Source: a virus. From it: a stretch of DNA of 64,000 nt. A program made the position numbers and the translations under genes. Where the stretch lies: positions 62,001 through 126,000 of the IMG/VR virus record IMGVR_UViG_3300047994_000617; one strand, written 5' to 3'. The notes below the pieces were generated by a model, which saw only the letters and a list, made by a program, of their open reading frames with translations, was not told the DNA's origin and did not search any database. Shown here one piece after another: positions 49,901 to 56,921 of the stretch; the stretch's first letter is position 1; the number at the start of each line of letters is the position of its first letter.

Positions 49901-52900
49901 GGAGACGACCCTCTTCGCCTGCCGGCCCGGCGGCGACGTCCACGCGGAGCGGTTCTCCGCCGGCGAGGCGCCGAGCTGGGCGCGGCTCCCCGAAGGCGAC
50001 ACGGGCGGACCAGAGGCCGAGGGCACTCCCGGCAACCCGGCGGACTTCATCGGCGGCGGGATCGTATCGCTCTGGATCCCCCAGGCGGGGCGCTGGGAAG
50101 ACGTCGCTCGCACCAAGCCTGGAGCTCGGGGCGCCGGCCTCGCCCAGGAGCTCGGCGCCCACCTGCTCGGCGTGCTCGCGCAGACCGTGCCCGGTGAGCC
50201 CGTGTTCGGGGTGGTCGTCCAACGCGACGCCGCCCAGAAGGGCATGCTGCTCTTCGCCAAGGCCCGCGGCGGCGCGATCGCGGGCGAGTGGTTCCCCGCC
50301 GGGAGCGCACCGCACTGGCCGTGGTGGGCGCAGGAAGCCCGTCTCGCGCCCCCGCCGCGATCGGCCGCCTACCAGGGCGACGCCGACATCTTCGAGCACG
50401 GCTCGCTCGTCTCGCTCTTCAACCGCGCGGCGGGCGCGTGGGAGGACCTCGCCGAGTCCCGTCGCACGGGGCCGTTCGACCTGAGCCCGGAGATCGCCGG
50501 GTTCATGGCCCGCGACTTCGCGGACCGGGCGCAGCTCGCCGGCCTCGCCCGCTACGTGAAGCGCGACCCGCGCACATGGACGGGGACCGTCCTCGTGGCC
50601 TGCGGTCCCGGCGGCAAGCCCCGGGAGGAGCACTTCCCGACGGGGACGACGCCCACCTGGGGGAAGCTGCTCTCGGCGGGGGAGACCGGAAAGGCGGCCG
50701 AGGCCGGCGGCCCGGCCGAACCGAGCGCCGGGCCGAACCTCTACGTCCGGCCCACGCGGGGTCTCGATCGCGCGCAGCGACGGCGCGGGGCCCGCGCGGC
50801 ATGGACGCTCTCCGAGTACGTGCGCTCGCTTCCAGGTGCTGCGGAGTGGTTCAACAACGTCTTTCCCGTCGTGATGCCACGCAGGCCCGAGAGCGATCAG
50901 GAGAGCATCGTCCTGGAAGCGCTCGCCTACGAGGGCAAGCCCATCGGCAGCGCGGTACCTGAGCAGTGGATGGGCTTCAAGGTCGTGCCGAAGAACTGGA
51001 CGATCGACGCTGTGCGCCAGTTGGGCCGGGGCGTTGACCTCGGCATGATGAACGCGAACGGCACGTTCCAGGCCATCCGGGGCAGTGATGTGAAGGGCTA
51101 CATGGACGTGCCGCGCGGCATGGTGTCGGGGCACGCCTACCGCATCCGTCCGCTGTCCGTTGAGTGGCAGCCTGGGGAGCGCATCGAGATCGTCGAAGAC
51201 CTCGGGATTAGGCCGATCCATGCCGGGAACGAGTTCGACGACTGGGACGTCATCATCGGCACCGACCCCGATGCGGACGCGGGCGCTCCCCCTGGCGCCA
51301 TCGAGCGCGAGCTCACCCGAGAGATCGCCGCCAACCTCGCCCTCTGGTGCCGCGCCTGGCCGGTGGCCTGCGACCCCGAGGACTTCGGCACGCCGGCCGA
51401 CCTGCGGGGCCTGTGGACGATCCGCGGTGCGAAGGCGCTCCGGAGCTTCCAGGAGTGGTTCAACGATCGCGCGCGCGCCTCGGTGCTGCCGGTCGACGGC
51501 ATCCGGTGGCCCGGCACGACCAGGGCGCTCGCGGCCTGGGCGTCGGGCGCGAGCGGCGAGGCTGGCGATCCGCTCGACACGCTGCAAGCTGGGCTGCTCG
51601 ATCCTCTGCACAAGTTCGCCGAGGAAGCCGCCCCGGAGATCGAGCAGGCGCGGCAGGCCCAACGGAACTACCTGAAGGGCACCTGGGTCAGGGACTCGGC
51701 GCTCGGGAGGTTCCTGCGCCTCGACGTCCCCGATCCCGTGACACCCGTCACGCTGACCCCGGAGCCTCCGCCGTCCTACCCGGTCGTGCCGGTGCCGTCG
51801 CGAGCGAAGCCCCCGCGCCGGGCGCCGAGCGGATCGCCACCCCTGCGCGCGCCGCAGACCATCCTGACCCCGGAAGCCAGCAAGCGGAACGCCTTCCTCG
51901 CGGACGTGGGCGCGCTCCCGGCAGACCCCTTCGAGGACATCCTCGACGTCGGCGACATCGATCCAGCCCAGTGCGCCGCGCTGGCGACCCTGCTCGCCCA
52001 GCTCGATCGCCGGTTCCCGTTCCGGGGAAAGGGCCCGCTCGACGGGCTCGCGGAGACCGATCAGGGCGTGCCCTACCTCCGAGTGACCGGCGATCCCGGT
52101 CGCACCGTCGGCGGGACGCGCACCGGGCCCGACCTCCGGGCGCTGAAGCGCGCGGTGATGGGCGATCCCCGTGCGGAGCAAGCCTACGAGGCGGTCGAGG
52201 ACGGCGCCCGCTACCTGGTCGTCGTCGCCAAGCCGCTCCCGGCTCGCCGCCAGGACCCTTCCGCCTGGGATCTGGGCGCGCTCGCTCCGCGCGGCGAGGC
52301 ATCCGGCGCGGGCAGTGGTGAGACGGGCGACGAGGCGGGCTTCCCCTGGGTAGCGGTCGGTGTTCTCGCGCTGATCGGACATTTCATCGCGCGATCCTTC
52401 CCTCCCACGGACGACAAGGCCGAGGCGATCAACGCGTACCGGGCTGCCGTCGCGAAGGGGCTCACGGACCAGCAACTCGGCGAGGCAACGCCCAAGCTCC
52501 TCGCCAACCTGGGTGGCCGGGCAGGGTGCGAGAACATTCTCGACGCCATCGAAGGGACGCGAACGCCGGACAGCCTTACGGACCAGAACCAGCGCTCGAC
52601 CTACAACATCCTGAGCGGAGCGTTTCGTGGGGGCGAACCGGGCGATCTGATGCGCTCGATCTTCCGGGACCTCGGCGGCGCGCCCGGGGCGCGCAAGCTC
52701 CTCGCGGCGCTCTACAGCGGTGGCCCGACGGCCGATCTCACGCCCCTTGGCCAGCGGGTCGCCCGCACGGTCGGCAGCAAGATGCGCGCGGAGCACGGCG
52801 ACGCGAGCGGTCCCCTCGAACCCTGGGGAGCAGCGTTCGAGCTCGTCCATCAGGTGGACCGTCTCTGGCCGAACAGGTCGCGGATCCACGACGGCGTGTG

Positions 52901-53546
52901 GGAGGGCAAAGAGCCGCACGCGGAGACCGGGACGGGCCGAGCGCTCTTCGTGGGCTTCACCTACGACCCGGACAAGGGCCTCACCCGCGCCGACTTCGAG
53001 CGGATCCTGGGCGGACTCGCCCGCGATCCACGCTACCTCGCGCACTATACGGGAAACGCCCGGGAGCCGTGGCGCATCGTGCTCGCTCTCGAGACCGCGG
53101 CTGACTGCAGCCCGTGGAACTTCTCGGGAGGGCAGACGGGAGGGCCCAGTCCGGAGACCGCCGGCGCCGGCGAGCCCTTTGCGGCCCTGACCACGCTGCT
53201 CAACCAGATCAACGCGCGCTACCCCAACCGGGACACCGGCCGCCAGGACGGGATCCAGACCGAGGGAGGCCGCTTCGCGCTGGCGATCACCGAGGACAAG
53301 GCCGCGCACATCGGCGCGCGCCTCCCGTCCCTCGCACAGCTCGCCGCCGCGGTCCGGGCCGATCCGCGCTGTGAGCGGGCGGAGTTGCTCGAGCCGCACT
53401 TCTGGAACTCGACCGAGGTCCCCTACCTGCGGATCTTCACCCGAGCGGGATCGGCCTCCGAGGACGACCGGCGCTGGAACCTCTCCGCGCTCGGCGGGAG
53501 CGACACCGGCGAGGCCACCCAGCCGAGGACGAGCGCCCGGTGCTGA
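43950..53546 (+). CDS. Giant 3198-aa modular protein with serpin and papain-like protease
   Basis: Start overlaps the preceding stop (ATGA); it begins MTSARQIRGSAFMASLP, like the tagged enzymes downstream. Order: unknown domain with NYGWH and HNRGHVDYSQ (about 60-260); HAYRIGPL module (about 330-410); complete serpin (about 419-805) with the signature FNADHPFLFFLRDTNTG and hinge EEGTEAAAATA; papain-like protease (about 830-1035) with GQCGGM, AHQVVAHGYM and WDPN; DPLH helical module (1062); hydrophobic segments (about 1225-1290); an unknown domain; four tandem 100-aa repeats (about 1804-2250); HAYRIRPL module (2395); peptidoglycan-binding-like region (about 2480); DPLH module (2540); three degenerate M15-like units (about 2672-3170) with one membrane segment. 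DPFxxL peptides mark most joints. It is probably an internal virion, injected or cell-surface protein; this is inference. Confidence 0.8.
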   Translation: MTSARQIRGSAFMASLPPGGDPTSIREREALVLDAVRRGIAQPITWAPVKTQIPGHTGVVYVATDTLRFGVPGPTSTSLVAPADRREWAGEPGDWNWVRIAVTADTAQKIADQLGVLLPTDKILDLAHAQADVHLTPHVQMNVTATTEGMLQHHVAIEAERAGREGLISTIGKDWILGNELCPPPWGGPPAHPLGYDGAINYGWHTDQAPTRNGPYVAQPGIVVWQSRGLRHNRGHVDYSQWVPRFVAPWMEVDGQRVSTADVMQSKELAGLVSYEGPLRSVRLPDAPSRKLQNRTARPGAGERPAPEAADPFDALEAGAPSPTPDTFYRSANGDVWIGTIEDGMFRWNAAAVFKPPREKTLPGHAYRIGPLRDCGEGECTFDLLEDLELVPVHGTDIDTSGASQEAPSPPTGSGLCDPFADYRAEHPESGVNAFGLALFARIRRAPGNLAFSPASIWTALAMPFAGARGETAEQMARTLDDHRTSREIVPAAGVVVSRINEPRPGTTIRLASRLFGAQGYPFQPAYLRLTRETFGAPLEPVDFGAAEAARARINGWVAEQTEDRIKDLLPEGSVDSLTRLVLVNAIYFLGKWAAPFEATGTRPAPFHASPTDVRQVPTMAQTLHCRFADVAGVKLAELPYRNNDLAMLLVLPAEVDGLAALEARLSPAVLADWVGALSEARVRVRLPKFEIAPEGFSLGAALKALGMPLAFDPARADFTGIAEPTSSTERLFLSDVFHKAFVKVDEEGTEAAAATAIVAKAVSMDPRPEADFNADHPFLFFLRDTNTGMVLFMGRVSDPAASAPGTRDAGEPLLLGPTDPSFDLAETGAPEAGSKVIDLGDHILRFVNSFRDAKFLGITFPGQCGGMASTVLDYFFADRPAPTGRTTPPVSDPLGAYIQGRQQDSLLFGGNIAHFAKMLVNPDDADIARQSAASFAEVRRAIDAGKPVLLGLIPHPWSLDPRKVTRAHQVVAHGYMVGDDGGRSVLIWDPNRPLVSGNYLYQAAGTLHWIEPATPTLRSVEWRGFFVEAGYVPRDPPKVEEMMATNDAGAPADPFTALDAADPLDVLQEKVLDPLHEAAKGTWLENVRTAQRDYLKSTWVADTKLGDFLRLNDPPPPAPPAIPAEGATFELYPKPLKLSPEAGDPAAEPEPSRTDVLLEVLRMRRERHVAPFSSCNITGAEWSEAEARARAAAARARSNLDAGNLDLDAGDAQGDQALAAAGKGAGIGAAVGTVLEAVPVVGPLLHVVAVVVGAIAGAIAGATMDTFHLETPVVAAGLVVAMHVLPNLLFSGIDTVTVDNGTNKHPPEEHAARLARYLLLCMGAVPNSWKLYNPNDFHSHDNPYMEAVDPRFPLTDPRYDARIKAAVSRGILLPPDVSTPAQAQALLLAFRAILAPSKLLQWSQVQAHLPQLRRNIQHLRALAGETGDDPELRIALGGDVQPHFFYPHGTHVAPRHVQAPRPAPAAPRPILRLPAPRRPLAPAPPDPFRDLRPQPETRSPTMTTDAPEDPFQTLTDAGAPADAGEAGAPPEPWRLKDPTWRPVVVREATAADLHQQGWLPAYSKGAKVFAVPPGVGGGWVDLGGRTAVGYYFSPQEPWRGASVGDSPPGEILPAITNGSVSGYPVDSRDWSQGILGEAGTWTYFRFKENRRIPLASGIRDVARADATTRENYGSFTEPITIYRVPADGTGEWVVVFTNRNWKYDRYRYDRDAWMHFDRTLASGVPEGEAEARDRQIQGDERRMGEPNVVVLRTPSDDWMEHRFVWDTKQGGVPEPGSGAYGMAPGAPKRSETAGAEGGGEPSSFAGGSLVSIWHPTDQRWQDVARTQPGPRGADLATDVGTLCAKALSVRFPGPLFVQVIRRTPGSRGVTLLVARDGQATAQEFPAGGVEPSWPGWTRASGVAPTRPRPGRYDGDGDTFASSSTVSMWIARGGTWEDLAEALPHRDVDIGSLLAKHVVHSTAQKSTRTARARCVRRGADGAPMETTLFACRPGGDVHAERFSAGEAPSWARLPEGDTGGPEAEGTPGNPADFIGGGIVSLWIPQAGRWEDVARTKPGARGAGLAQELGAHLLGVLAQTVPGEPVFGVVVQRDAAQKGMLLFAKARGGAIAGEWFPAGSAPHWPWWAQEARLAPPPRSAAYQGDADIFEHGSLVSLFNRAAGAWEDLAESRRTGPFDLSPEIAGFMARDFADRAQLAGLARYVKRDPRTWTGTVLVACGPGGKPREEHFPTGTTPTWGKLLSAGETGKAAEAGGPAEPSAGPNLYVRPTRGLDRAQRRRGARAAWTLSEYVRSLPGAAEWFNNVFPVVMPRRPESDQESIVLEALAYEGKPIGSAVPEQWMGFKVVPKNWTIDAVRQLGRGVDLGMMNANGTFQAIRGSDVKGYMDVPRGMVSGHAYRIRPLSVEWQPGERIEIVEDLGIRPIHAGNEFDDWDVIIGTDPDADAGAPPGAIERELTREIAANLALWCRAWPVACDPEDFGTPADLRGLWTIRGAKALRSFQEWFNDRARASVLPVDGIRWPGTTRALAAWASGASGEAGDPLDTLQAGLLDPLHKFAEEAAPEIEQARQAQRNYLKGTWVRDSALGRFLRLDVPDPVTPVTLTPEPPPSYPVVPVPSRAKPPRRAPSGSPPLRAPQTILTPEASKRNAFLADVGALPADPFEDILDVGDIDPAQCAALATLLAQLDRRFPFRGKGPLDGLAETDQGVPYLRVTGDPGRTVGGTRTGPDLRALKRAVMGDPRAEQAYEAVEDGARYLVVVAKPLPARRQDPSAWDLGALAPRGEASGAGSGETGDEAGFPWVAVGVLALIGHFIARSFPPTDDKAEAINAYRAAVAKGLTDQQLGEATPKLLANLGGRAGCENILDAIEGTRTPDSLTDQNQRSTYNILSGAFRGGEPGDLMRSIFRDLGGAPGARKLLAALYSGGPTADLTPLGQRVARTVGSKMRAEHGDASGPLEPWGAAFELVHQVDRLWPNRSRIHDGVWEGKEPHAETGTGRALFVGFTYDPDKGLTRADFERILGGLARDPRYLAHYTGNAREPWRIVLALETAADCSPWNFSGGQTGGPSPETAGAGEPFAALTTLLNQINARYPNRDTGRQDGIQTEGGRFALAITEDKAAHIGARLPSLAQLAAAVRADPRCERAELLEPHFWNSTEVPYLRIFTRAGSASEDDRRWNLSALGGSDTGEATQPRTSARC

Positions 53547-53607
53547 CCTCCGGTGTCCAGCGTTCGATGGGCGATCCGCGCGGCACGCGCCGAGGGAGGG
53601 TCCCGTC

Positions 53608-54138
53608 GTGAGTCCCGAGGTGTGGGCCCTGGTCATCGGCTCGACGATCGCGCTGGGGATGTTCGCGCAGAAGGCTCTCGACAAGTGGGCGCGTCCGCCT
53701 GCCCCGCCCACCCCCCCGGTGCCCCAGACCCCGCCGCCGCCCGCCCTCGATCCGCGGCTCACGACGCTTCCCCAGCCTCCGCCGATGGTGGTGGCGTCCC
53801 CCACGTACCTCACGCCGGCGCCAGCCACCTTCCGGAATCCGCAGGAGAGCGGCGGTGAGTGCATGGGCTGCGCCGCTCACGGGAGAGATATTGCGGACCT
53901 GCGCAAGCTCGTGGAGCGCCTCCAGAGCGAGACGGTGAAGCTCGGAGATTTCACCCTGCTCAAAGAAGAGTTCGTCGAGGAGCGCAAAGAGGACCGGGCG
54001 ACGCGCGCGCGGATCCAGACCTACTTCGACAAGAAGGCGGGCGCCAAGGAAGCGCTCGCGCATCTCGGACGACAACACCAACTGCCGCGGGGCGGCGGAG
54101 ACTTCGGCAATGGTAACGGAAGCGACAGCATCCCCTGA
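53608..54138 (+). CDS. Single-pass membrane protein with coiled coil
   Basis: 176 aa from a GTG after GAGGGAGGG. An N-terminal hydrophobic segment (VWALVIGSTIALGMFAQKAL) is followed by a Pro-rich linker (about 30-75), a CMGC pair and a charged helix (IADLRKLVERLQSETVKL) likely to be a coiled coil. It ends in a Gly-rich tail. The build, one membrane anchor plus coiled coil, resembles spanin-like or tail-accessory proteins near lysis genes. It lies upstream of the holin-like gene. Confidence 0.58.
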   Translation: MSPEVWALVIGSTIALGMFAQKALDKWARPPAPPTPPVPQTPPPPALDPRLTTLPQPPPMVVASPTYLTPAPATFRNPQESGGECMGCAAHGRDIADLRKLVERLQSETVKLGDFTLLKEEFVEERKEDRATRARIQTYFDKKAGAKEALAHLGRQHQLPRGGGDFGNGNGSDSIP

Positions 54139-54331
54139 TACGGAGCCCCCGACCTGGGCCCGGATCTACGAGCTCTGCCTCGAAGGTCTGGATGACACGA
54201 CGGACGACGGACCGCCGCTCACCGCGGAAGAGCGGGAGACCGTCCTGGCGAACCACCGCGGGCACGCCGGCGCCGTCGGCCCCGCCAGCGGACAGGCGGG
54301 CCCCGTCCTCGCGCTTCCGCCGAACCACTGA
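54110..54331 (+). CDS. Small acidic protein, unknown
   Basis: 73 aa. The ATG lies 29 bp inside the previous gene and reads in another frame, a common arrangement in compact phage operons. The product is acidic and partly helical (WARIYELCLEGLDDTTDDG). No motif is recognised. Codon use and position just before the holin-like gene support it moderately. Confidence 0.45.
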   Translation: MVTEATASPDTEPPTWARIYELCLEGLDDTTDDGPPLTAEERETVLANHRGHAGAVGPASGQAGPVLALPPNH

Positions 54332-54348
54332 CCGATACCGGAGGAATC

Positions 54349-54822
54349 ATGGAGACGACCGTCATCGCCCAACAGGCCCGAATGCTGCTCATCGCCCTGT
54401 GGGCGAGGCTCAACTGGAAGACCACCCTTCTCGGGGTGCTCTCCGCGACCGCGGTCGTCCTTCAACGCATCCCGGACGCTTCGCCGCACTGGCAGGACGT
54501 CGTGGCGGCGGTCGCCCTGACCGTGCTCGGCGCGCTCGGGGTCGACCCAAACCGGTTGCCCGCGGGCGAAACCACGGCGTCGGCGCTGCTCTCGTGGGCG
54601 CAGATCAACTGGCAGACCACGCTGGCCGGCGTGGTCACCGCCGGCGTGGTGGTGCTCCAGCGCGACGGGATGCTGCACTGGCAAGACGGGGTGGCCGCCC
54701 TGCTGCTCACAGCGCTCGGTGCGCTCGCTGTGGATCCCCACCGCGTGCCGGTGCCGTCCGTCGCCCCCCGGCCCGCCACGCCCGCCGATCCCCCTGCCCC
54801 CTCCCCCTCGACCCCGCAGTGA
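54349..54822 (+). CDS. Holin-like membrane protein made of two repeats
   Basis: 157 aa with GGAGG 6 bp before the ATG. Residues about 20-68 and 83-130 are copies of one unit: LNWKTTLLGVL / INWQTTLAGVV, then VVLQR, HWQDVVAAVALTVLGALGV / HWQDGVAALLLTALGALAV, ending VDPNR / VDPHR. Each unit gives two hydrophobic helices, so four in total. The W-K/Q-T-T start and the W-Q-D second helix are typical of small holin-like proteins, which are normally single units. A Pro-rich tail follows. It would form the membrane lesion for the GH25 endolysin encoded at 62324. Confidence 0.62.
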   Translation: METTVIAQQARMLLIALWARLNWKTTLLGVLSATAVVLQRIPDASPHWQDVVAAVALTVLGALGVDPNRLPAGETTASALLSWAQINWQTTLAGVVTAGVVVLQRDGMLHWQDGVAALLLTALGALAVDPHRVPVPSVAPRPATPADPPAPSPSTPQ

Positions 54823-54836
54823 TCGGAGCACCGTCG

Positions 54837-55742
54837 ATGGAGCCCTCGTCCAAGCTCGCGGGCTTCGCGCTCCTCGGCCAATCGCTCCCGGTGGCGCGGA
54901 TCTTCGTGGCGATCCCCGTCCCGGCCGATCTGGGCGCATCTCTGGGCCGGGCGACCGCCCGCACCCGGAGCTCCGCGCCCGCCGCCCGGTGGACGGCGCC
55001 GGCGGCGCTGCACATCACCCTCGCCTTCCTCGGCGACGTCCCCTTCGCGCGCCTGCCGGAGGTCCTCGGCGCTTGCTTCGAGGTCACCCTGCAGCACGCC
55101 CCGATCGATCTCGTGTGCGTCGGCGCTGGCGTCTTCAAGGGTAAGCGCCCCAAGGTCCTCTGGGCCGGCCTGATCGGCGCCACGGCCGCGCTCGAGGCGG
55201 TCCACCGGGATCTCCTCGCCAGCCTCCAGCCCCTCGGCGTCCCGCCCGCGCAGCACCCCTTCGCGGCGCACATCACCCTGGCGAGGGCCGAGGACCCCAA
55301 CGGCGACCCGGCGCTCGTCCGGTGCGCCTCGGCCCTCCAGGACAGCGACTTCGGCGCCATGCGCGCCGCCGAGATGGTGCTCTACCGGAGCGACGGTCCG
55401 CCGCGGCACCACGCCTACACGCCGATCGCGCGGCTCCCATTCCGGGGGCGCGATGGGGCGTCGGCGAAGCCAGCGTTGGAGGAGTTGGAGGAGCGCATCC
55501 GGGCGGCCTACCTCCGGGTGACCGGCGGGAAGCTGAACGAGAGCGTGACCCTGGCCAAGCTCCGCGCCGAGCTCCCCGGCGCGCCCAGGGAGGCCGTGGA
55601 CGAAGAGCTCCGCCGGATGCAGCAGGAGCACGTCGCGGTGCTCTACCCGATCGATGACCCGCGGCGGCTCCGGCCCGAGGACCACGCCGCGGCGATGAGG
55701 GTCGCCGGAGAGCGGCGCGACATCGTGGCCCTGACGAGGTGA
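54837..55742 (+). CDS. 2H phosphoesterase (RNA 2',3'-cyclic phosphodiesterase / ThpR-like), tagged
   Basis: 301 aa. The N-terminus carries the tag KLAGFALLG (residues 6-14). Residues about 18-200 are a 2H phosphoesterase with both catalytic motifs, HITLAFLG (about 58) and HITLARA (about 144), as in ThpR/2'-5' RNA ligase-like proteins; FVAIPVP is the usual first strand. Residues about 215-300 add a winged-helix-like domain. Phage 2H enzymes include the anti-CBASS nuclease family that degrades cyclic nucleotide signals, and RNA-end-healing enzymes. Which applies here cannot be told from motifs. The next gene begins within a few bases. Confidence 0.82.
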   Translation: MEPSSKLAGFALLGQSLPVARIFVAIPVPADLGASLGRATARTRSSAPAARWTAPAALHITLAFLGDVPFARLPEVLGACFEVTLQHAPIDLVCVGAGVFKGKRPKVLWAGLIGATAALEAVHRDLLASLQPLGVPPAQHPFAAHITLARAEDPNGDPALVRCASALQDSDFGAMRAAEMVLYRSDGPPRHHAYTPIARLPFRGRDGASAKPALEELEERIRAAYLRVTGGKLNESVTLAKLRAELPGAPREAVDEELRRMQQEHVAVLYPIDDPRRLRPEDHAAAMRVAGERRDIVALTR

Positions 55743-55745
55743 TGG

Positions 55746-56921
55746 GTGGCCGTCTCGCGCAGGCTGGAGGGGTTCGCGCTTCTCGGGGTCGCTGCCGCGC
55801 CCGCGCCGGAGAGTGCGCGCCTCGCCGGCTTCGCCCTTCTGCGGCCAGCGCCGGCGCCGGCACCCGAGAGCGCGCGCTTCCGCGGCTTCGCCGCGCTCGC
55901 CGCCGTCCCCGGGCCGATGACGCTGCAGCGCTTCGTCTCCCTGCCCCCGTCTCAGCGGCCCCTCCTGGTGGTGGCCGACGGAATGGGCCTCGATTCCTCC
56001 GGGGTGCTGGAGGGTCTTCGTCGGCTCGGTGTCCGCCCCGACGTCATCCAGCACGCCGACACCGGCGACGAAGGAAAGAAGACCGTCGCCTTCCGCGAGG
56101 TCCGCCAGGCCTGGCTCCGAAGGATCGGCTTCCCCGAGTTCGTGCTGGTGAAGCGACCGCCGGGCATCTCGGGCAAGACGGGCATGTTCTTCGAGACGCT
56201 CGGCGAGAAGTGCATCGCCTACGACACCCTCCCCGGCCACGCCTTCGGGAAGAAGAGCTGCTCGAAGGAGTGGAAGATCGAGCCCCAGGAGACGTGGCTG
56301 GCGAAGTACCCGCCCGCCAAGGCGCTCTGGGACCGCGGCGACAAGGTGGTGAAGGCGATCGGGTACGACGCGGGGCCGCTCGACTCCCGCCGGGCCCACA
56401 AGCTCACCAACGACGACCGCTACGAATACATCTACCCCCTCCGCGAGTGGGGTTGGGACCGGGCCCGCATCCGCGCCGAGCTCGCGGCGGTGGGGGCGCC
56501 CATCCCGCCCAAGAGCGCCTGCACCTTCTGCCCGGCGGCGAAGCCCTGGGAGATCGCGGAGCTCGTACGCGACGAGCCTGAGAAGGCCGATCAGATCGTC
56601 GCAATGGAGGATGCCGCCCGGCCGGGCCTCCGGGGCATCGAGGGGCTCTGGGGCGAGGGACGCAAGGGCTTCCGGATGGTCAAGGGCGTCCCCAAGCCCA
56701 CAGGCGCCATCGCGCGCCCTGGGTCGATGGCGCTCTTCATCCGCCAGCTCCGCGCCGACCCCGCCCTGCTCGAGCACTACCTCGCCATGCGGCCCCCGGA
56801 GCCCGTCTACCTCGGTCCGGTGGGCGGCATCCCGCGGTTCCGGGGACCCACCAACGACGCGCCCCCTTCGCGCCGGCGCCTGCCACTCGTCGAGCATGAG
56901 CCGCTCTCGGAGGCTGGATGA
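55746..56921 (+). CDS. PP-loop/adenine-nucleotide alpha-hydrolase-like protein, triple tag
   Basis: 391 aa from a GTG 3 bp after the previous stop. Three tags lie in the first 52 residues: RRLEGFALLG, ARLAGFALLR and ARFRGFAALA. The domain from about 60 on resembles PAPS-reductase/PP-loop proteins: a beta strand, then GMGLDSSGVLEGL in place of the usual SGGKDS, HADTGDE, KKSCSKEWK (about 168) and CTFCPAAKPWE (about 258). Cys in the last two may hold an iron-sulphur cluster or carry sulphur. The altered loop suggests that ATP binding is changed. It may act as a pair with the canonical PP-loop protein at 59783. Confidence 0.72.
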   Translation: MAVSRRLEGFALLGVAAAPAPESARLAGFALLRPAPAPAPESARFRGFAALAAVPGPMTLQRFVSLPPSQRPLLVVADGMGLDSSGVLEGLRRLGVRPDVIQHADTGDEGKKTVAFREVRQAWLRRIGFPEFVLVKRPPGISGKTGMFFETLGEKCIAYDTLPGHAFGKKSCSKEWKIEPQETWLAKYPPAKALWDRGDKVVKAIGYDAGPLDSRRAHKLTNDDRYEYIYPLREWGWDRARIRAELAAVGAPIPPKSACTFCPAAKPWEIAELVRDEPEKADQIVAMEDAARPGLRGIEGLWGEGRKGFRMVKGVPKPTGAIARPGSMALFIRQLRADPALLEHYLAMRPPEPVYLGPVGGIPRFRGPTNDAPPSRRRLPLVEHEPLSEAG

